This document shows, piece by piece, positions 14,160-24,039 of a stretch of DNA of 64,000 nucleotides. This DNA is from Symsagittifera roscoffensis. Lineage: Eukaryota; Xenacoelomorpha; Acoela; Convolutidae. Location of the stretch: contig NC_087063.1 of the NCBI RefSeq assembly GCF_963678635.1, positions 39,694,759 through 39,758,758 on the forward strand. The letters are read 5' to 3'. The notes beneath the pieces are model-generated. The model ran no database searches. It saw only the letters and a program-made list of their open reading frames with translations, and was not told the origin of the DNA. The position numbers were made by a program, and so were the translations under genes. Within the stretch, counting starts at the first letter, position 1, and each line of letters starts with the position of its first letter.

Positions 14160-14680
14160 AGCTTGTGTCTTGAGTGCACACGAGGGTCTTGAGTTACAAG
14201 GGGGACGTTAAACGGCTTAAGATTAGGTTTTAACCTAAATAGCTTGAAAATCAGAATACTAATCTATATTGATGGTGCTGAAATGTAAACGGATCTGCAT
14301 GATTTTATACCTAATATGAACATTTTTGAATCACACACGCAAGTATGATGTTTAGCTCGCTGGGACCAAGAATGGGCTGACTATCGGAAAAAAATCAGTT
14401 TATCAAAACTCTTTAAAGGAAACTTTAGAAACTTGTTGAGGGGGATTATATTGGTGGTAAGAAATGGACAGGTTCAAAACTCGATGTTGTTTTCAGATTG
14501 ATTTTGATTGATAATCAACAAGGACCAAACAAAGACGATAGAGTTCAAAAGCAAGAGTATCAGTGTGCATCCAGTAATTCACGCTGCAGTACGGTATTTC
14601 TTGAGTAGTAACCTGGGAAGGTATTTTCTTGAGTTTTCATCTGGTAAGGTTTTTTCTTGAGTATTCAACAATCTCAAATA
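14160..14680 (+). other. Non-coding spacer between integrase tail and extra ORF
   Basis: No open frame is seen here. Toward the right end a short motif TTTCTTGAGT recurs three times (near 14595, 14628 and 14652) within imperfect units of about 25-30 bases. It could be an untranslated leader for the next ORF. No LTR-like terminal TG...CA pair was found. Confidence 0.5.
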
Positions 14681-17310
14681 ATGGCTAATCGTTTCTGGAA
14701 GTCGATGCCAGCGGCGCTGAGAAAGCCCACATTTGACGAGTAGTACAGGCGCCTCAGGGATCTGGACCACTCTCAGGTGGACGAGAGGGTGGCAGTGATG
14801 CTGATTGCCAACTTGCAGTTGGAATCTCACAAGAAGGCAGGGAGTCAGCGACAGAAGCAGTGCTGATGGTAGGCTATACGTCAGACCGAATAACAAACCA
14901 GGAGCAGACAATGTGGCTGTCATGGAGTACCGATGGAGGCTTGACTGGATTCGACTTGGCAAGAAATCCTGGCTCGAGCAACACTACTGAGTATGGTGCT
15001 GGGGAGCTTCCCCTTTCGACCAGGCAAGCCACATGGACCAGTGCTCAGTCCACTAGCAAACCCTCGTCAATCATACGATCTCAACAGACGGAGGAGGCAA
15101 ATCCACACATCAGTAAACTAATAGGAGAGTCGGACAAGGCCCGAAAGGAACGTATCAGGCTGGTCTTGAAAAGTACAAAGCCGTACTTGAAAGGGACTTG
15201 TTGAAAGCCGAGTTGGGACAAACCCGGATGGTGCATGAGACCACAGGAAACCGCAACCAACTGAAATCGGACCTTGAGCGACTGCAGAGAAGACAGTAGG
15301 AAATGGGGACCGGCAAAGAAGACACCACTTGAACCCCTGATGGCGAGATCTAGACCGGAGTCGAAAATGGAGAGGGACGAGCCCCCCAGGGCAAGCGGCC
15401 GTCTTAATCTCGATTGAGTAGCTCAAGAATAGATGGACGAGGACCTGGAGACGTGGACTCCCCTGGAACCTACTCCTTCCTTGAGAGATCTTGAGTCGGG
15501 CCGGATCAGGCCACGGATGGTGGATGTGGCACTACCTGGCCCGACGCCCAGTTCAGTTGGAGCTAGCCAGGTCAGTGCAGGAACGTCGCGTCTCAAGCAA
15601 CTGCAAGAGAGGTTGCAGTCGAAAACTCTTGAGAGTCCCGCATCGGAAGCGGAGCCGCGTACCTGGAGAAAGCACCCGGTGAGGAGCGTCTTGATTTCAA
15701 ACTATAAGAAGAGGACCGAAGGGAGGTACCACTGACACCGCAAAGAAGATTGGACGAGTGCCCAGTGTGAGAGGAGGGAGACTTTCCACGATGCAGTCTG
15801 GGCGGTATATTTACCGCAGCCCAAAATACCCGAGGGCACAATGCTCTTGAAATTAGGGGACAGTCTTATCAGGGTTCTGACGAGGATCCAAGCTCATTAG
15901 AAGGTGGGAATCTTGAGTTTTTCAGGCGCAGCAGTGCCTCAGAAGCTAGCGTCGCTAGTGGTGCTGGAGGTGAGGAAGATTCACACAGTCATCATGATGA
16001 TGCGAACTAACAACGTCTCTAGAGGCGAGTCAACGAAGATGATGAGATTGCCCGAGAAGATGAGCTGTCTCCTGCAGGAGGTGAAAATATACTTGGACAC
16101 TACGATACTCAGGGTCTGCACGGTTCCATATAACTTGATGCAGGATGAGAATGCCATGATGATGAACGAAAGAGTGCGCCCTAATAATGATGTAAAACGA
16201 GAGGCCCGGGAGAAGAGTATCTTATCCTTGAGGTTGCTTGATGTTGCGTGGATGATGGAGAATTCCTTACCAGGTGGCTGCTCCTCTGATGGCATCCACT
16301 TTGATCGGCCTAAAGAGTGAATGATACACTTTGGTGAAGAGCGGTTGAACAATGTCTTCCAGAAGCTCATCAATAGTCTGGAGGCTGGCCAATTCACTTT
16401 TGGTCCAGCCCCGAGGCCTCTTTTCTTCACAGCCAGGCCTTTGGAAGACATACTGGGAGAGAGGATCGATTCTAGAGACAGTTCGAAGAGCGGCAGGAGC
16501 AGCCATCCGGATTCAACATCCCTGGAGAAGGACGTGACGAAATGTTCGACGCCGCAGAGCTCGGTAGTATCGGTAGTGATAGTGGAGAAGGGTAATGGGA
16601 GCAAAACTTTGGCTGAAGGCCCGGGAGAAGCTAGTAAGGCCAGGTATCTGGAGAGGGTGAAAAACCTGGATTTAGAAGAGTGAGCTTGCAGGCGAGAGTT
16701 GATGGAGATCCTGGAGCTCACGAATATGTCTCATGAGGACCTGAGCAGTCACTTTTGTGTGGACTGGTTGAAGGCACACGAAGCGTATTTTTCTCGAGAG
16801 GAAACCTTGGAGACGGCGGATTTGACAGGAATTCCGAGGAGATCGATCTTTGGCCCGGTCAGCTATCGAACCCTTATGGAGCTGGGGAACCAAGGCCTGA
16901 TTGCAGAACCACCGAAACACCGCACGGTTATAGCTAGAATCAGAGTAGTGATACACGCAAAACTGAGAGCCGTGGAAAAACTTCTCGATCAAAAGAGTAT
17001 GGGACTTCCCGACACGGCCTATGCGAGCACAAAGTTGGCTGAGAACCCGAGATACGGAGAGGCATACGGAACTTCTCAGCTGGCCAAGGAACTGGCTGCC
17101 TATGATCGATCGGACCCCGGAGCTGCTAGAATGGTGATCATAGCGAGATCGGATTTTGCGGGAACATCGCCAAAGCTGTTCTGGCACGAAACTCTTGTGT
17201 ACCTGCTGCCAGGGGCGGAGCTCAACCAGATGTTGATATTGGTCGTAGCGATGAAATCGGATATGCCGTGTGAATCCGAGCTGTTGTTGTTTGCAGGGAT
17301 GAATGATAAT
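14681..17310 (+). pseudogene. Remnant of a large extra ORF with SGNH-like motif
   Basis: Starting near ATG 14681 (MANRFWKSMPAALRKP), plus-strand coding-like sequence continues to about 17310. Much of it is polar and low complexity. The last 600 bases read as a folded domain with FCVDWLKAHEAYFSREETLE, TDLTGIPRRSIFGPVSYRT-like wording and, near the end, VIIARSDFAGTSP, LLPGAELNQM and LLLFAGMNDN. The GxND-type box and an upstream SD box are spaced like the blocks of SGNH/GDSL hydrolases, a weak but repeatable family likeness. The sequence then runs into an unrelated dispersed repeat, so the C-terminal part is missing. Broken many times; function, if any, is unknown. Confidence 0.55.
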
Positions 17311-17319
17311 AAGCATTGT

Positions 17320-17692
17320 ATAAAATCAAATAAAATCAAAATCAAGACAAAAGCAAATTGTATAATAAGCATTTTTGACTTAAGATTGTTTCCAAAAGTT
17401 TTTCAAAAAGGAATTTAGGCAAGTTACATTGGGTCTCAGTTGAAATAAAAACATTTTCGTCATCAAAAATTTTTATTCTTTTTGGACAAAAAAATGCTTG
17501 TCAAACAATTTTCAATAATAATATTTGTATGACAAGCTTTTTTTTGTATAAAAGATTCAATATTGCTTAAATATTTAGTTCTGATTTTGGTCGCCAAACC
17601 AGTTTTATGAACACAAAAAAAGTTTTCCAATCTGTTGCCCATCTCTAGAAGTAATCTGTTGCCCGTCCCTAGAAGGGCGCCAATACATACGG
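17320..17692. repeat. Dispersed repeat family copy 1 (ends AGGGCGCCAATACATAC)
   Basis: This stretch is repeated, about 85% alike by eye, at 32516-33242. Shared landmarks include TTTTTGACTTTAGATTGTTT-like sequence, GGGTCTCAGTTGAAATAAAA, GGTCGCCAAACCAGTTTTAT and the shared right end AGAAGGGCGCCAATACATAC. Internally ATGCTTGTCA and TATGACAAGC-like arms face each other. No coding capacity was recognised; it is probably a non-autonomous element or a piece of one. Confidence 0.8.
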
Positions 17693-17697
17693 GTGCC

Positions 17698-18140
17698 GGA
17701 CATCAAGCCGACGGGACTTCAAGCCGAATCGTAAAATTAGGGACTTCAAGCCGAAAACTTTCTCTCTAAGTCATAAAATATGATTAATTTGAAAGTTTTC
17801 TTGAAAAATTTTTCAATTTCATGATTTTTATTTGGTAATTATTAGCGTTTTCATAAAATTTAAGCCTCCAAGTGATGCTTAGGAAAGTTGAAAAATAAAA
17901 CACGGTTGAAGGTATTTTTCTTGTTTATAATTTATGCATTTCAAAAACCGGCTGATATTATTAACGGATGCCAATCCCAAGTGATTCATTGTCATAAATA
18001 ACGCTTATTATGGAGTAAAATAGCCTACGATTTTGACAAGCAACGTTTTACAGATGAAAAAATAATAATTTGAGGTGCTTGTTAAGTTTAATTTTCGGCC
18101 TTAAGTCCCTTCGGCTTGAAGTCGCGTCGGCTTGTTGTCC
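17698..18140. mobile_element. MITE-like element with CAAGCCG inverted ends
   Basis: The left end GGACATCAAGCCGACGGGAC is mirrored on the right by the complement of GTCGCGTCGGCTTGTTGTCC, giving inverted arms of about 32 bases with few mismatches. A second inner pair (GGGACTTCAAGCCGAAAA at left; complement of TTTTCGGCCTTAAGTCCC at right) extends the symmetry. About 443 bases in all, AT-rich inside, no ORF. I saw no convincing target-site duplication, so the superfamily is open. Confidence 0.75.
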
Positions 18141-18370
18141 TAAAAAAGCTACTATTTGAGGGGTAACGGAAAAAGACAGATACTGGCACTTTTTTGTCAT
18201 ATTAGAACCTGCGCCCCTTTGCAGAAGAAACGAAAAGTTTGAAGAAAAATTATATCGGTACAAAATTAATCAACGCAAGCGAAATGTTCCTATTTTTTTG
18301 TATACGGTTCAAATTTTAACACTTCAAATTTGATATTATCAGCCTAAGACCAGTAAAACGGCAATCGGAT

Positions 18371-18407
18371 TATTCAGGGTTTTACCCTGATACGAGCAGT
18401 CTTGTTT
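18371..18407 (+). repeat. Tip of the long-TIR family (CCCTGATACGAGCAG)
   Basis: TTCAGGGTTTTACCCTGATA followed by CGAGCAGTCTTGTTT matches the right end of the long-TIR element at 48143-49513. Variant tips occur at 18601-18630, 19561-19600 and 20013-20051. Each carries a short palindrome CAGGG-yTTyr-CCCTG just inside the tip. The surrounding 18.2-20.4 kb therefore looks like overlapping or nested decayed copies of that family; phrases such as TTTGAGCTCTGGAC and CACCGAGCACAA are shared with the arms at 48 kb. No gene is visible here. Confidence 0.75.
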
Positions 18408-19509
18408 GTATATAGCTTTTCTCAATCACCTTAGTTGTCAAGCTTCATGATTTGAACAAATTGTTGGCCCGTATTTACCAATTTTTCAAATTAAATTGGT
18501 AATTCGCGTCGAAGATTAAAAAATTCGCACCTGAGTTTGAATTTAGTCGAACTTCGTCTGAATTTAATCAACCAAAAGGACAGCCGAATTTGATCAACCA
18601 GGGCCTTGCTCTGATATGAGCAATCTTCGGCTTCTTTATATGCGAATATGTATAACGGAGGTTTTCATTAGATATTTTCGATGATGAAAACAAGATTACT
18701 TCCCCCTCTCCCAACCACACTGTGAAATGCAAAATTGTATACCTCGCGTCAGCAGTGTTTTAAAAGTTCCAACTAATGCTTCAGATCAAATTGAATAATC
18801 TCCGTGCCGGTTGACATCACCGCATACGCTTTAAAAGAACGTTATTTTTCACGCATCAACTGTCTCACACGCTCATATTAGCCAGGTTGATGAAATCTAA
18901 AACACCATAAAAATTTAACAAAGTAATTATCTTTTGAAGTTTGAGCTCTGGACTTCATTAGGTTTCATATGGTAGACAAAATCCTTTCAAAAATGGATAA
19001 ACAAGTTTTTCCCTGAAGAAAAAAGAACCACACCGAGCACAATTTTTTTCTTCGAAAGTAGGAGATAGATAATAGTTTTTAACAAATTTGGTTTCATAAC
19101 CTAAACAAAATTATTTTCTCCCCGCGTTGAAACTGAAAAAAAATTCAACAGCGTTTTTTTGTAAAATTTGTGTTTTTCAATAATGCCGATTGAGTCACGT
19201 TTTGTTTTTTCATTTAATCAATTGAATCGTGCTGGTATTTTGAACAAAACATTTTTGACAAGATTTTTTGTAGCATCAAAAATATTGGTGTCAGGAGCTT
19301 ACTTGAAAAAATAAAAATTGTAATCAGGAAGCGTTTTTCATAAAATACGGGATTTTGAAATATGCTTGTTGTGTCAATTTGGGACAGTTCTCGCGTGATT
19401 TATTGCATTCTTAAATTATGATAAACTGAGGGGGCAAAACGCTAAATTTTATAGTTAGGACGCGAGACGCTATGTATATCCTCTAGTACTTTATTTTCCG
19501 GGGATAGAG

Positions 19510-20430
19510 TAGAAAGAAGAAAAAAATTGGAATAAAAACGTTTTCTTATTATTCTACGGATTCTTCAGGGTTTCGCCCTAACATATGAGCACTCTTGTTG
19601 TCCCAGCTTTCGAAGAAGTTTATGCTTGGGAGGGTTTTGCTTGTTCAGTCAATTTTCGGCCAATGAAAGACCGTATTGAAGATATTAACTCCTTGAGTTC
19701 AAATTTAATTAGAGATTAATGTTAATTTTGAAATGTAACAGAAGTCATAAAAACAGTTTAGCTCCATTTTTTCTCAAATTCTGAATTTTGCCAACTTGGC
19801 AATGCTCTTGACCAAATAACGCGCACTATCAAAATTTTGCTTCAAATGCTGAAAAGCTAACGTGAATTATTAGGCAAGTTGATGAAATTTAGAACACAAT
19901 AAAAGTTTCACAAAGAGACTATCTTTTGAAGTTTGAGCTCTGGAATTTTCCGTGGATGTAATAGAAAGAAGAAAAAAATTGGAATAAAAATGTTTTCCTA
20001 TTATTCTACGGATTCTTCAGGGTTTCGCCCTAACATATGAGCACTCTTGTTGTCCCAGCTTTTGAAGAAGTTTATGCTTGGGAGGGTTTTTCTTGTTCAG
20101 TCAATTTTCGGCCAATGAAAGACCGTATTGAAGATATTAACTCCTTGAGTTCAAATTTAATTAGAGATTAATGTTAATTTTGAAATGTAACAGAAGTCAT
20201 AAAACAGTTTAACTCCATTTTTTCTCAAATTCTGAATTTTGCCAACTTGGCAATGCTCTTGACCAAATAACGCGCACTATCAAAATTTTGCTTCAAATGC
20301 TGAAAAGCTAACGTGAATTATTAGGCAAGTTGATGAAATTTAGAACACCATAAAAGTTTCACAAAGTAACTATCTTTTGAAGTTTGAGCTCTGGACTTTT
20401 CCGGGATGTAGTAGAAGGAAGAAAAAATTG
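19510..20430. repeat. Two-copy 451-bp tandem duplication
   Basis: The block starting TAGAAAGAAGAAAAAAATTGG at 19510 is repeated at 19962, and its first bases start again at 20412, a period of about 451 bases. The two copies differ by only a handful of substitutions and single-base indels, so the duplication is recent. Each copy holds a long-TIR family tip. No ORF. Confidence 0.92.
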
Positions 20431-20524
20431 GAAAAAATGGCGATTTATCCCGCACCAGGGACTTGTTTGAAATTGAATTGAGGCAAGCTATTACTTTCTA
20501 ATAAATTCCGCAGACTTTAAAAAA

Positions 20525-20715
20525 AAATTTCTTTCGATCCTGCTCAATGCAGGATCAAACGTTGTTAAGGGGATGTCATCCATTTCGCCGTATCCGGTCC
20601 CACTCTGAGGAGGCAGATGGCACATTAACCCCTCCAATCGTGACTCAAGATATATTCGAACGCTTGACCCTCGTGATGAGAGATGCTTGCCTTAACCCGA
20701 CCACGGCTGCACCTA
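20525..20715 (-). mobile_element. tRNA-derived SINE fragment
   Basis: Read on the minus strand, the sequence begins with a tRNA-like head: GTGGTCGGGTTAAGGC (A-box-like, plus-strand 20689-20706) and GCGTTCGAATA (B-box-like, 20651-20664), about 40 bases apart as in an RNA polymerase III promoter. A non-tRNA body follows and ends in a perfect hairpin GATCCTGC-ATTGA-GCAGGATC and a T/A-rich tail. The acceptor stem is not intact, so a SINE is preferred to a tRNA gene. A plus-strand frame over the same region is an accident. Confidence 0.6.
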
Positions 20716-20901
20716 CTCAAGCTTTCGGATGTTTTATATTGTCTACTATTTACAGTTTTTTTACCAAAAATTATAATTTATTAAACAAAACCTAATCTAC
20801 GCCAATATAGGGGCTTCAGTTAAGTGCTGTTTTATCCGTTTGCCTTTCTGTTCTTATCGATGGATTTACAACCTATTTGGTAACAATTAAATTAGTACAA
20901 G

Positions 20902-21095
20902 GGCTGATTTAGGGGGCGGACCCCCTCAACAACCAAAGGGTCCCCCATTTGAAATTATTAATTGACATCTCTTTTAGGCCGAGCAGCCCTAAAAAATTTT
21001 TTAAAGCGTCTTTGTCGCCAATATATACAAACTTTGAAGGGAAGCAGTGCTTTCAACAGTGTACCTGCGGTTTAAATATTTTTGGTCAAAATAGG
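20902..21095 (-). mobile_element. Truncated hAT-type MITE copy, inverted
   Basis: This is the reverse complement of part of the intact MITE just to its right. GGGCTGATTTAGGGGGCGG matches that element's right terminal repeat, and GCCAATATATAC and AGGCCGAGCAGCCCTAAAAA match its inner sequence read backwards. It lacks one end. The pair therefore forms a head-to-head nest. Confidence 0.75.
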
Positions 21096-21103
21096 GTTTT
21101 TAT

Positions 21104-21517
21104 CAGGGGCGGATCTAGGATTTTTTCGAGGGGGGCGGATTTTCAAAAAATTTTCCAAAATTTTGACGACCTTTTTTTTTAGGTCGACCAAATTGATTTT
21201 TCGGGCTCTCCCAAAGCACTGTTTTGCCCCTATTTTGGCGCCGCAGGCAAACTTTTGAAAAAACAGTCAAAAAAGCCGTTTTTGAGCACTTTTTGAAAAA
21301 TTTTGACAAAAAAAATCGCGTTTTTTTTGGCGCGCGCTCCCCCTCAAACTTAGTATATATTGGCGCCCAAGGCGCCTTTAGAAAAATTTTAGGGTCATTC
21401 GGCCAAAAATGGATTTCTGAAAAAGTATCAAAGGGGGTACCCTTTGGGTCGGCAGGGGGTCGAAACCCTGAGGAGGGGGCGTCCGCAAACCCCGCCCCCC
21501 TCCTGAATCCGCCCCTG
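21104..21517. mobile_element. Complete hAT-type MITE with 8-bp target duplication
   Basis: The terminal inverted repeats are CAGGGGCGGATCTAGGA at left and the complement of TCCTGAATCCGCCCCTG at right. The element is flanked on both sides by the identical 8-base direct repeat GTTTTTAT (21096-21103 and 21518-21525). An 8-bp duplication and a CAGGGGCGGAT-type end are hallmarks of hAT superfamily miniature elements. The 414-base body has no coding capacity, so a hAT transposase elsewhere would have moved it. The perfect duplication suggests a fairly recent insertion. Confidence 0.93.
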
Positions 21518-21864
21518 GTTTTTATAGAGTTCTAGGAGTGCTCGAAAAATCATTTTGATCGAACTAAAAAAAGGTCCACAAATTTTTCTTTGTCGACCCA
21601 TCCACCCATCCATCACCCCCTCTAGTCGATCCATCACCCCCTCTAGTCGATTCCCGTAAAAATTTCGTTTAGATTTGGGTGGCCGCATGCCGGTTTTTTT
21701 GAGCGGTAGAGAACAAAGCGTGATATTTCACGGCTCATTTTTGTGAGGAACAAAAAAAAACAATTTTATTAGCTTGAAACTGAGAAAATTTTTATCCGTT
21801 GAGACCACGGGGATTGAAAACATCCGATAGAACAATTGGATTAAAACGTTCCGTGGAAAACTTA

Positions 21865-22556
21865 TGTAATATCTTCAGACCAGTCGACCGAACGGACTAT
21901 ATTCAGCTCGGGGGCTGATTTATATTTTTCTCAAAGAGGGGGGCGTATTTTCAACAAATTTTTGAAAGTTTTCTTATTTTTTTAGATCGACCACATTGAT
22001 TCTCTGAGCTCTCTCAAATCATCAAAAACAGGCCACAAGAGGCGTTCTTAGGCAGTTTTTGGAAAATTTTGACCCAAAAAGAGCGTTTTTTTGGCGAGTG
22101 CTCCCCCTGATAATTTTATGGTCGGTCAGCCAAAAATAGATTTATTGAAATTATGAGTAATGTCCTTTTTGGTTAACTCATAGAGTAATTTCGGATAGGG
22201 TACACCGTCTGCTCGTCACGCTATCTTATTTTCGGCCGGATAGATTCGTGCAACTTCTTAGTCTAATACCGATCCTAATCTTACTCTTATACTATCTAGT
22301 CTCAGGTTGTTTAACTAGTCTCTGCTAGGCTCAATAGATCTAGGGTATACTGGTTTATTGCGGTTTATTCTTGGAGAGGCAACTAATTTCTAAGTTAAAT
22401 TCAAATCTCTCTGGTGCTGAAATTACAAGTAATTTCAGCACTTACAAATAAGTGGGTTGTTAGTTAGATGGATCATGATTGGTTAATATTAAATAATTTA
22501 CAGTTGTAAAATATCTAATTTATCCAATCATAAAATATAGTTTAGATCAGGTTCCA
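21865..22556 (-). repeat. LTR-like repeat, 3' copy, containing a fossil MITE
   Basis: Begins TGTAATATC and ends GGTTCCA, and matches 31233-31930 at about 97%. The core from 22154 (TGAGTAATG) to 22556 is the part also shared, inverted, with the LTR at 62151-62548. The remaining stretch (about 21911-22153) is a degenerate hAT-type MITE related to the one at 21104-21517. Because both copies contain the MITE at the same place, it was present before this element inserted. Confidence 0.8.
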
Positions 22557-24039
22557 CTAGTTAAACATATCTTCAAAGACGTTGAGTTTTTATACTTTTT
22601 ATCAAAAATCGGCTCTGTCCAATGTTTAAGCCTAATCTTTTATCGCATACTTTTGGAAATATTTCATTATGTAGTTGTATATTTCACTGCTACGTCTAAA
22701 ATGAAGCTAGTCTAATAATCCCAATTATTTTCATACAATGTGATAAAACTAGTTGATTATGCTAGAAATCTTCTCTCATTTGCCTAATTCGACAGTTTTT
22801 TTTAACAATTAAAAACTTTCATTTATTCATAATTAGCCGTTACACTCAACTAGCCTGTGTCAAAATTATTGTAGCTTCTCAGCTGATCACAATGCACAAT
22901 TTCTCTCATGTTGGGTTTATGTTGGTCTTTCTTATGTTTCTTTGGTTGTGTCCTTTTTTCAAAAATCAAATTGTTTTTGTTATGGGTTTGTCTTTCGACT
23001 TTTTTGTGTTTTATTATGTCTTTCTTAGACTTTATAATAGTCTTCAAAAGAATAAATTATCCAGTTTTAAACAGGGTTAATCCGGTTTGGGTACCGTTGG
23101 TTTTCTTTTCTTAGTCATGCTGTTATTTTATGATTTGTGGTGTTTAGTAAGCTGCGTTGGTTAGTTTGGTTTAGTATATAATTCCTTTCCAACCGGGTTA
23201 AAGGAAAGTTTGAAACTTGTTATCGTGCGTTAGAGTTGTTGAGTGTGAAAACTTGAAGATTAAAATCATTATTTAAACAATTCTTCGTGGGCGAGCTGTG
23301 CGAGTTTGGATAGAATTCCTGTGCGAGTGAATGAAAATATCAAAAGGGTAGTACTGCATTTTCATTTTATCAATTTATTACATAGAATTTCAATTTTACT
23401 GCTAGTTTTGGGGGAAATTTAAAGTTATAAACTTTCATCATAATTAAATTTACTGCTTTATGGGGGAATAATTTATAAGTTAATTTACTACACTTGGTAT
23501 GAATTTTATCAGATTATCTTGTGTAAAATATTAATGAAGTTTAGAAGAATTTTAACAAGTTTAATATTTTTTTCTTTTCTGTTTTTTGCAGATCATCGTG
23601 GTATGAAGACTAAAAATGTAAAAGAAATATGAGTAAAGAATGGTTAGAACTAATTTTAAATTTATTAGTTAAGAATATTTTAAAATTATACTTACCTGTT
23701 AATCGTCTGGGAAAAAGTGGGAAAGATGTCGTGTATTATGTCCGAATTGTTAGTAATTTTGCTAGTATGCGAATGATGTTTTTAGTTTGGAGCAGTGGCC
23801 AAAGCAATCGAAGTGCTTTAATGGTTTTTAGTTCTTCGGTGCCTTCTGCAAACTCATAAATTGTGTTTTGAATGAGGATATATATTTTGTGATTATATTT
23901 AGTATTGTGAATAAATTCTAATATTGGGATTTCTATAGGTTGGATAAATTCATGTGGGATAAGGAAGGGCCTGGATTCTTCGGCATTAAAGGTCTTCGTG
24001 ATGGGACAAAATATATACATTTGTGTTACTGGTTCTTGC
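22557..24039. other. AT-rich 3' region, no supported gene
   Basis: Between the LTR-like repeat and the second Ser/Thr/Pro-rich ORF there is AT-rich sequence with only short frames on either strand. A strong plus-strand 3' splice-site look-alike lies at 23566-23591 (long T-rich tract then TTTTGCAG), antisense to the element's genes. A plus-strand frame at 23629-23859 follows it but has no recognisable content. I treat it as untranslated 3' sequence of the element. Confidence 0.4.

Larger units (their letters stand above)
5400..17310 (+). mobile_element. Decayed Ty3/Gypsy-type retroelement with extra 3' ORF
   Basis: A long plus-strand block clearly richer in GC than its surroundings. In order it carries gag with zinc knuckles, an aspartic protease motif, reverse transcriptase, RNase H, integrase with a long acidic tail, a non-coding spacer, and remains of a further ORF. 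It is heavily broken, with many breaks (dozens) throughout, so it is an old fossil. I did not find a pair of LTRs: neither 5400-5680 nor 14160-14680 is repeated elsewhere in the window, so the ends are approximate. The right end is cut by a different repeat near 17310. Treating the extra ORF as part of the same element rests on shared base composition, orientation and adjacency and is an inference. Confidence 0.85.

Noticed and set aside
15981-16721. 246-codon and neighbouring minus-strand ORFs at 15.9-17.3 kb
   Set aside because: Antisense to the extra ORF remnant on the plus strand; their composition mirrors that coding sequence.
20640-20715. A functional tRNA gene
   Set aside because: A- and B-box-like motifs are present but no acceptor stem or full cloverleaf could be drawn; a SINE fits better.
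22892-23114. Hydrophobic plus-strand frames near 22.9-23.1 kb
   Set aside because: T-rich sequence gives Phe/Leu/Val-rich frames by chance, and they overlap two other open frames.
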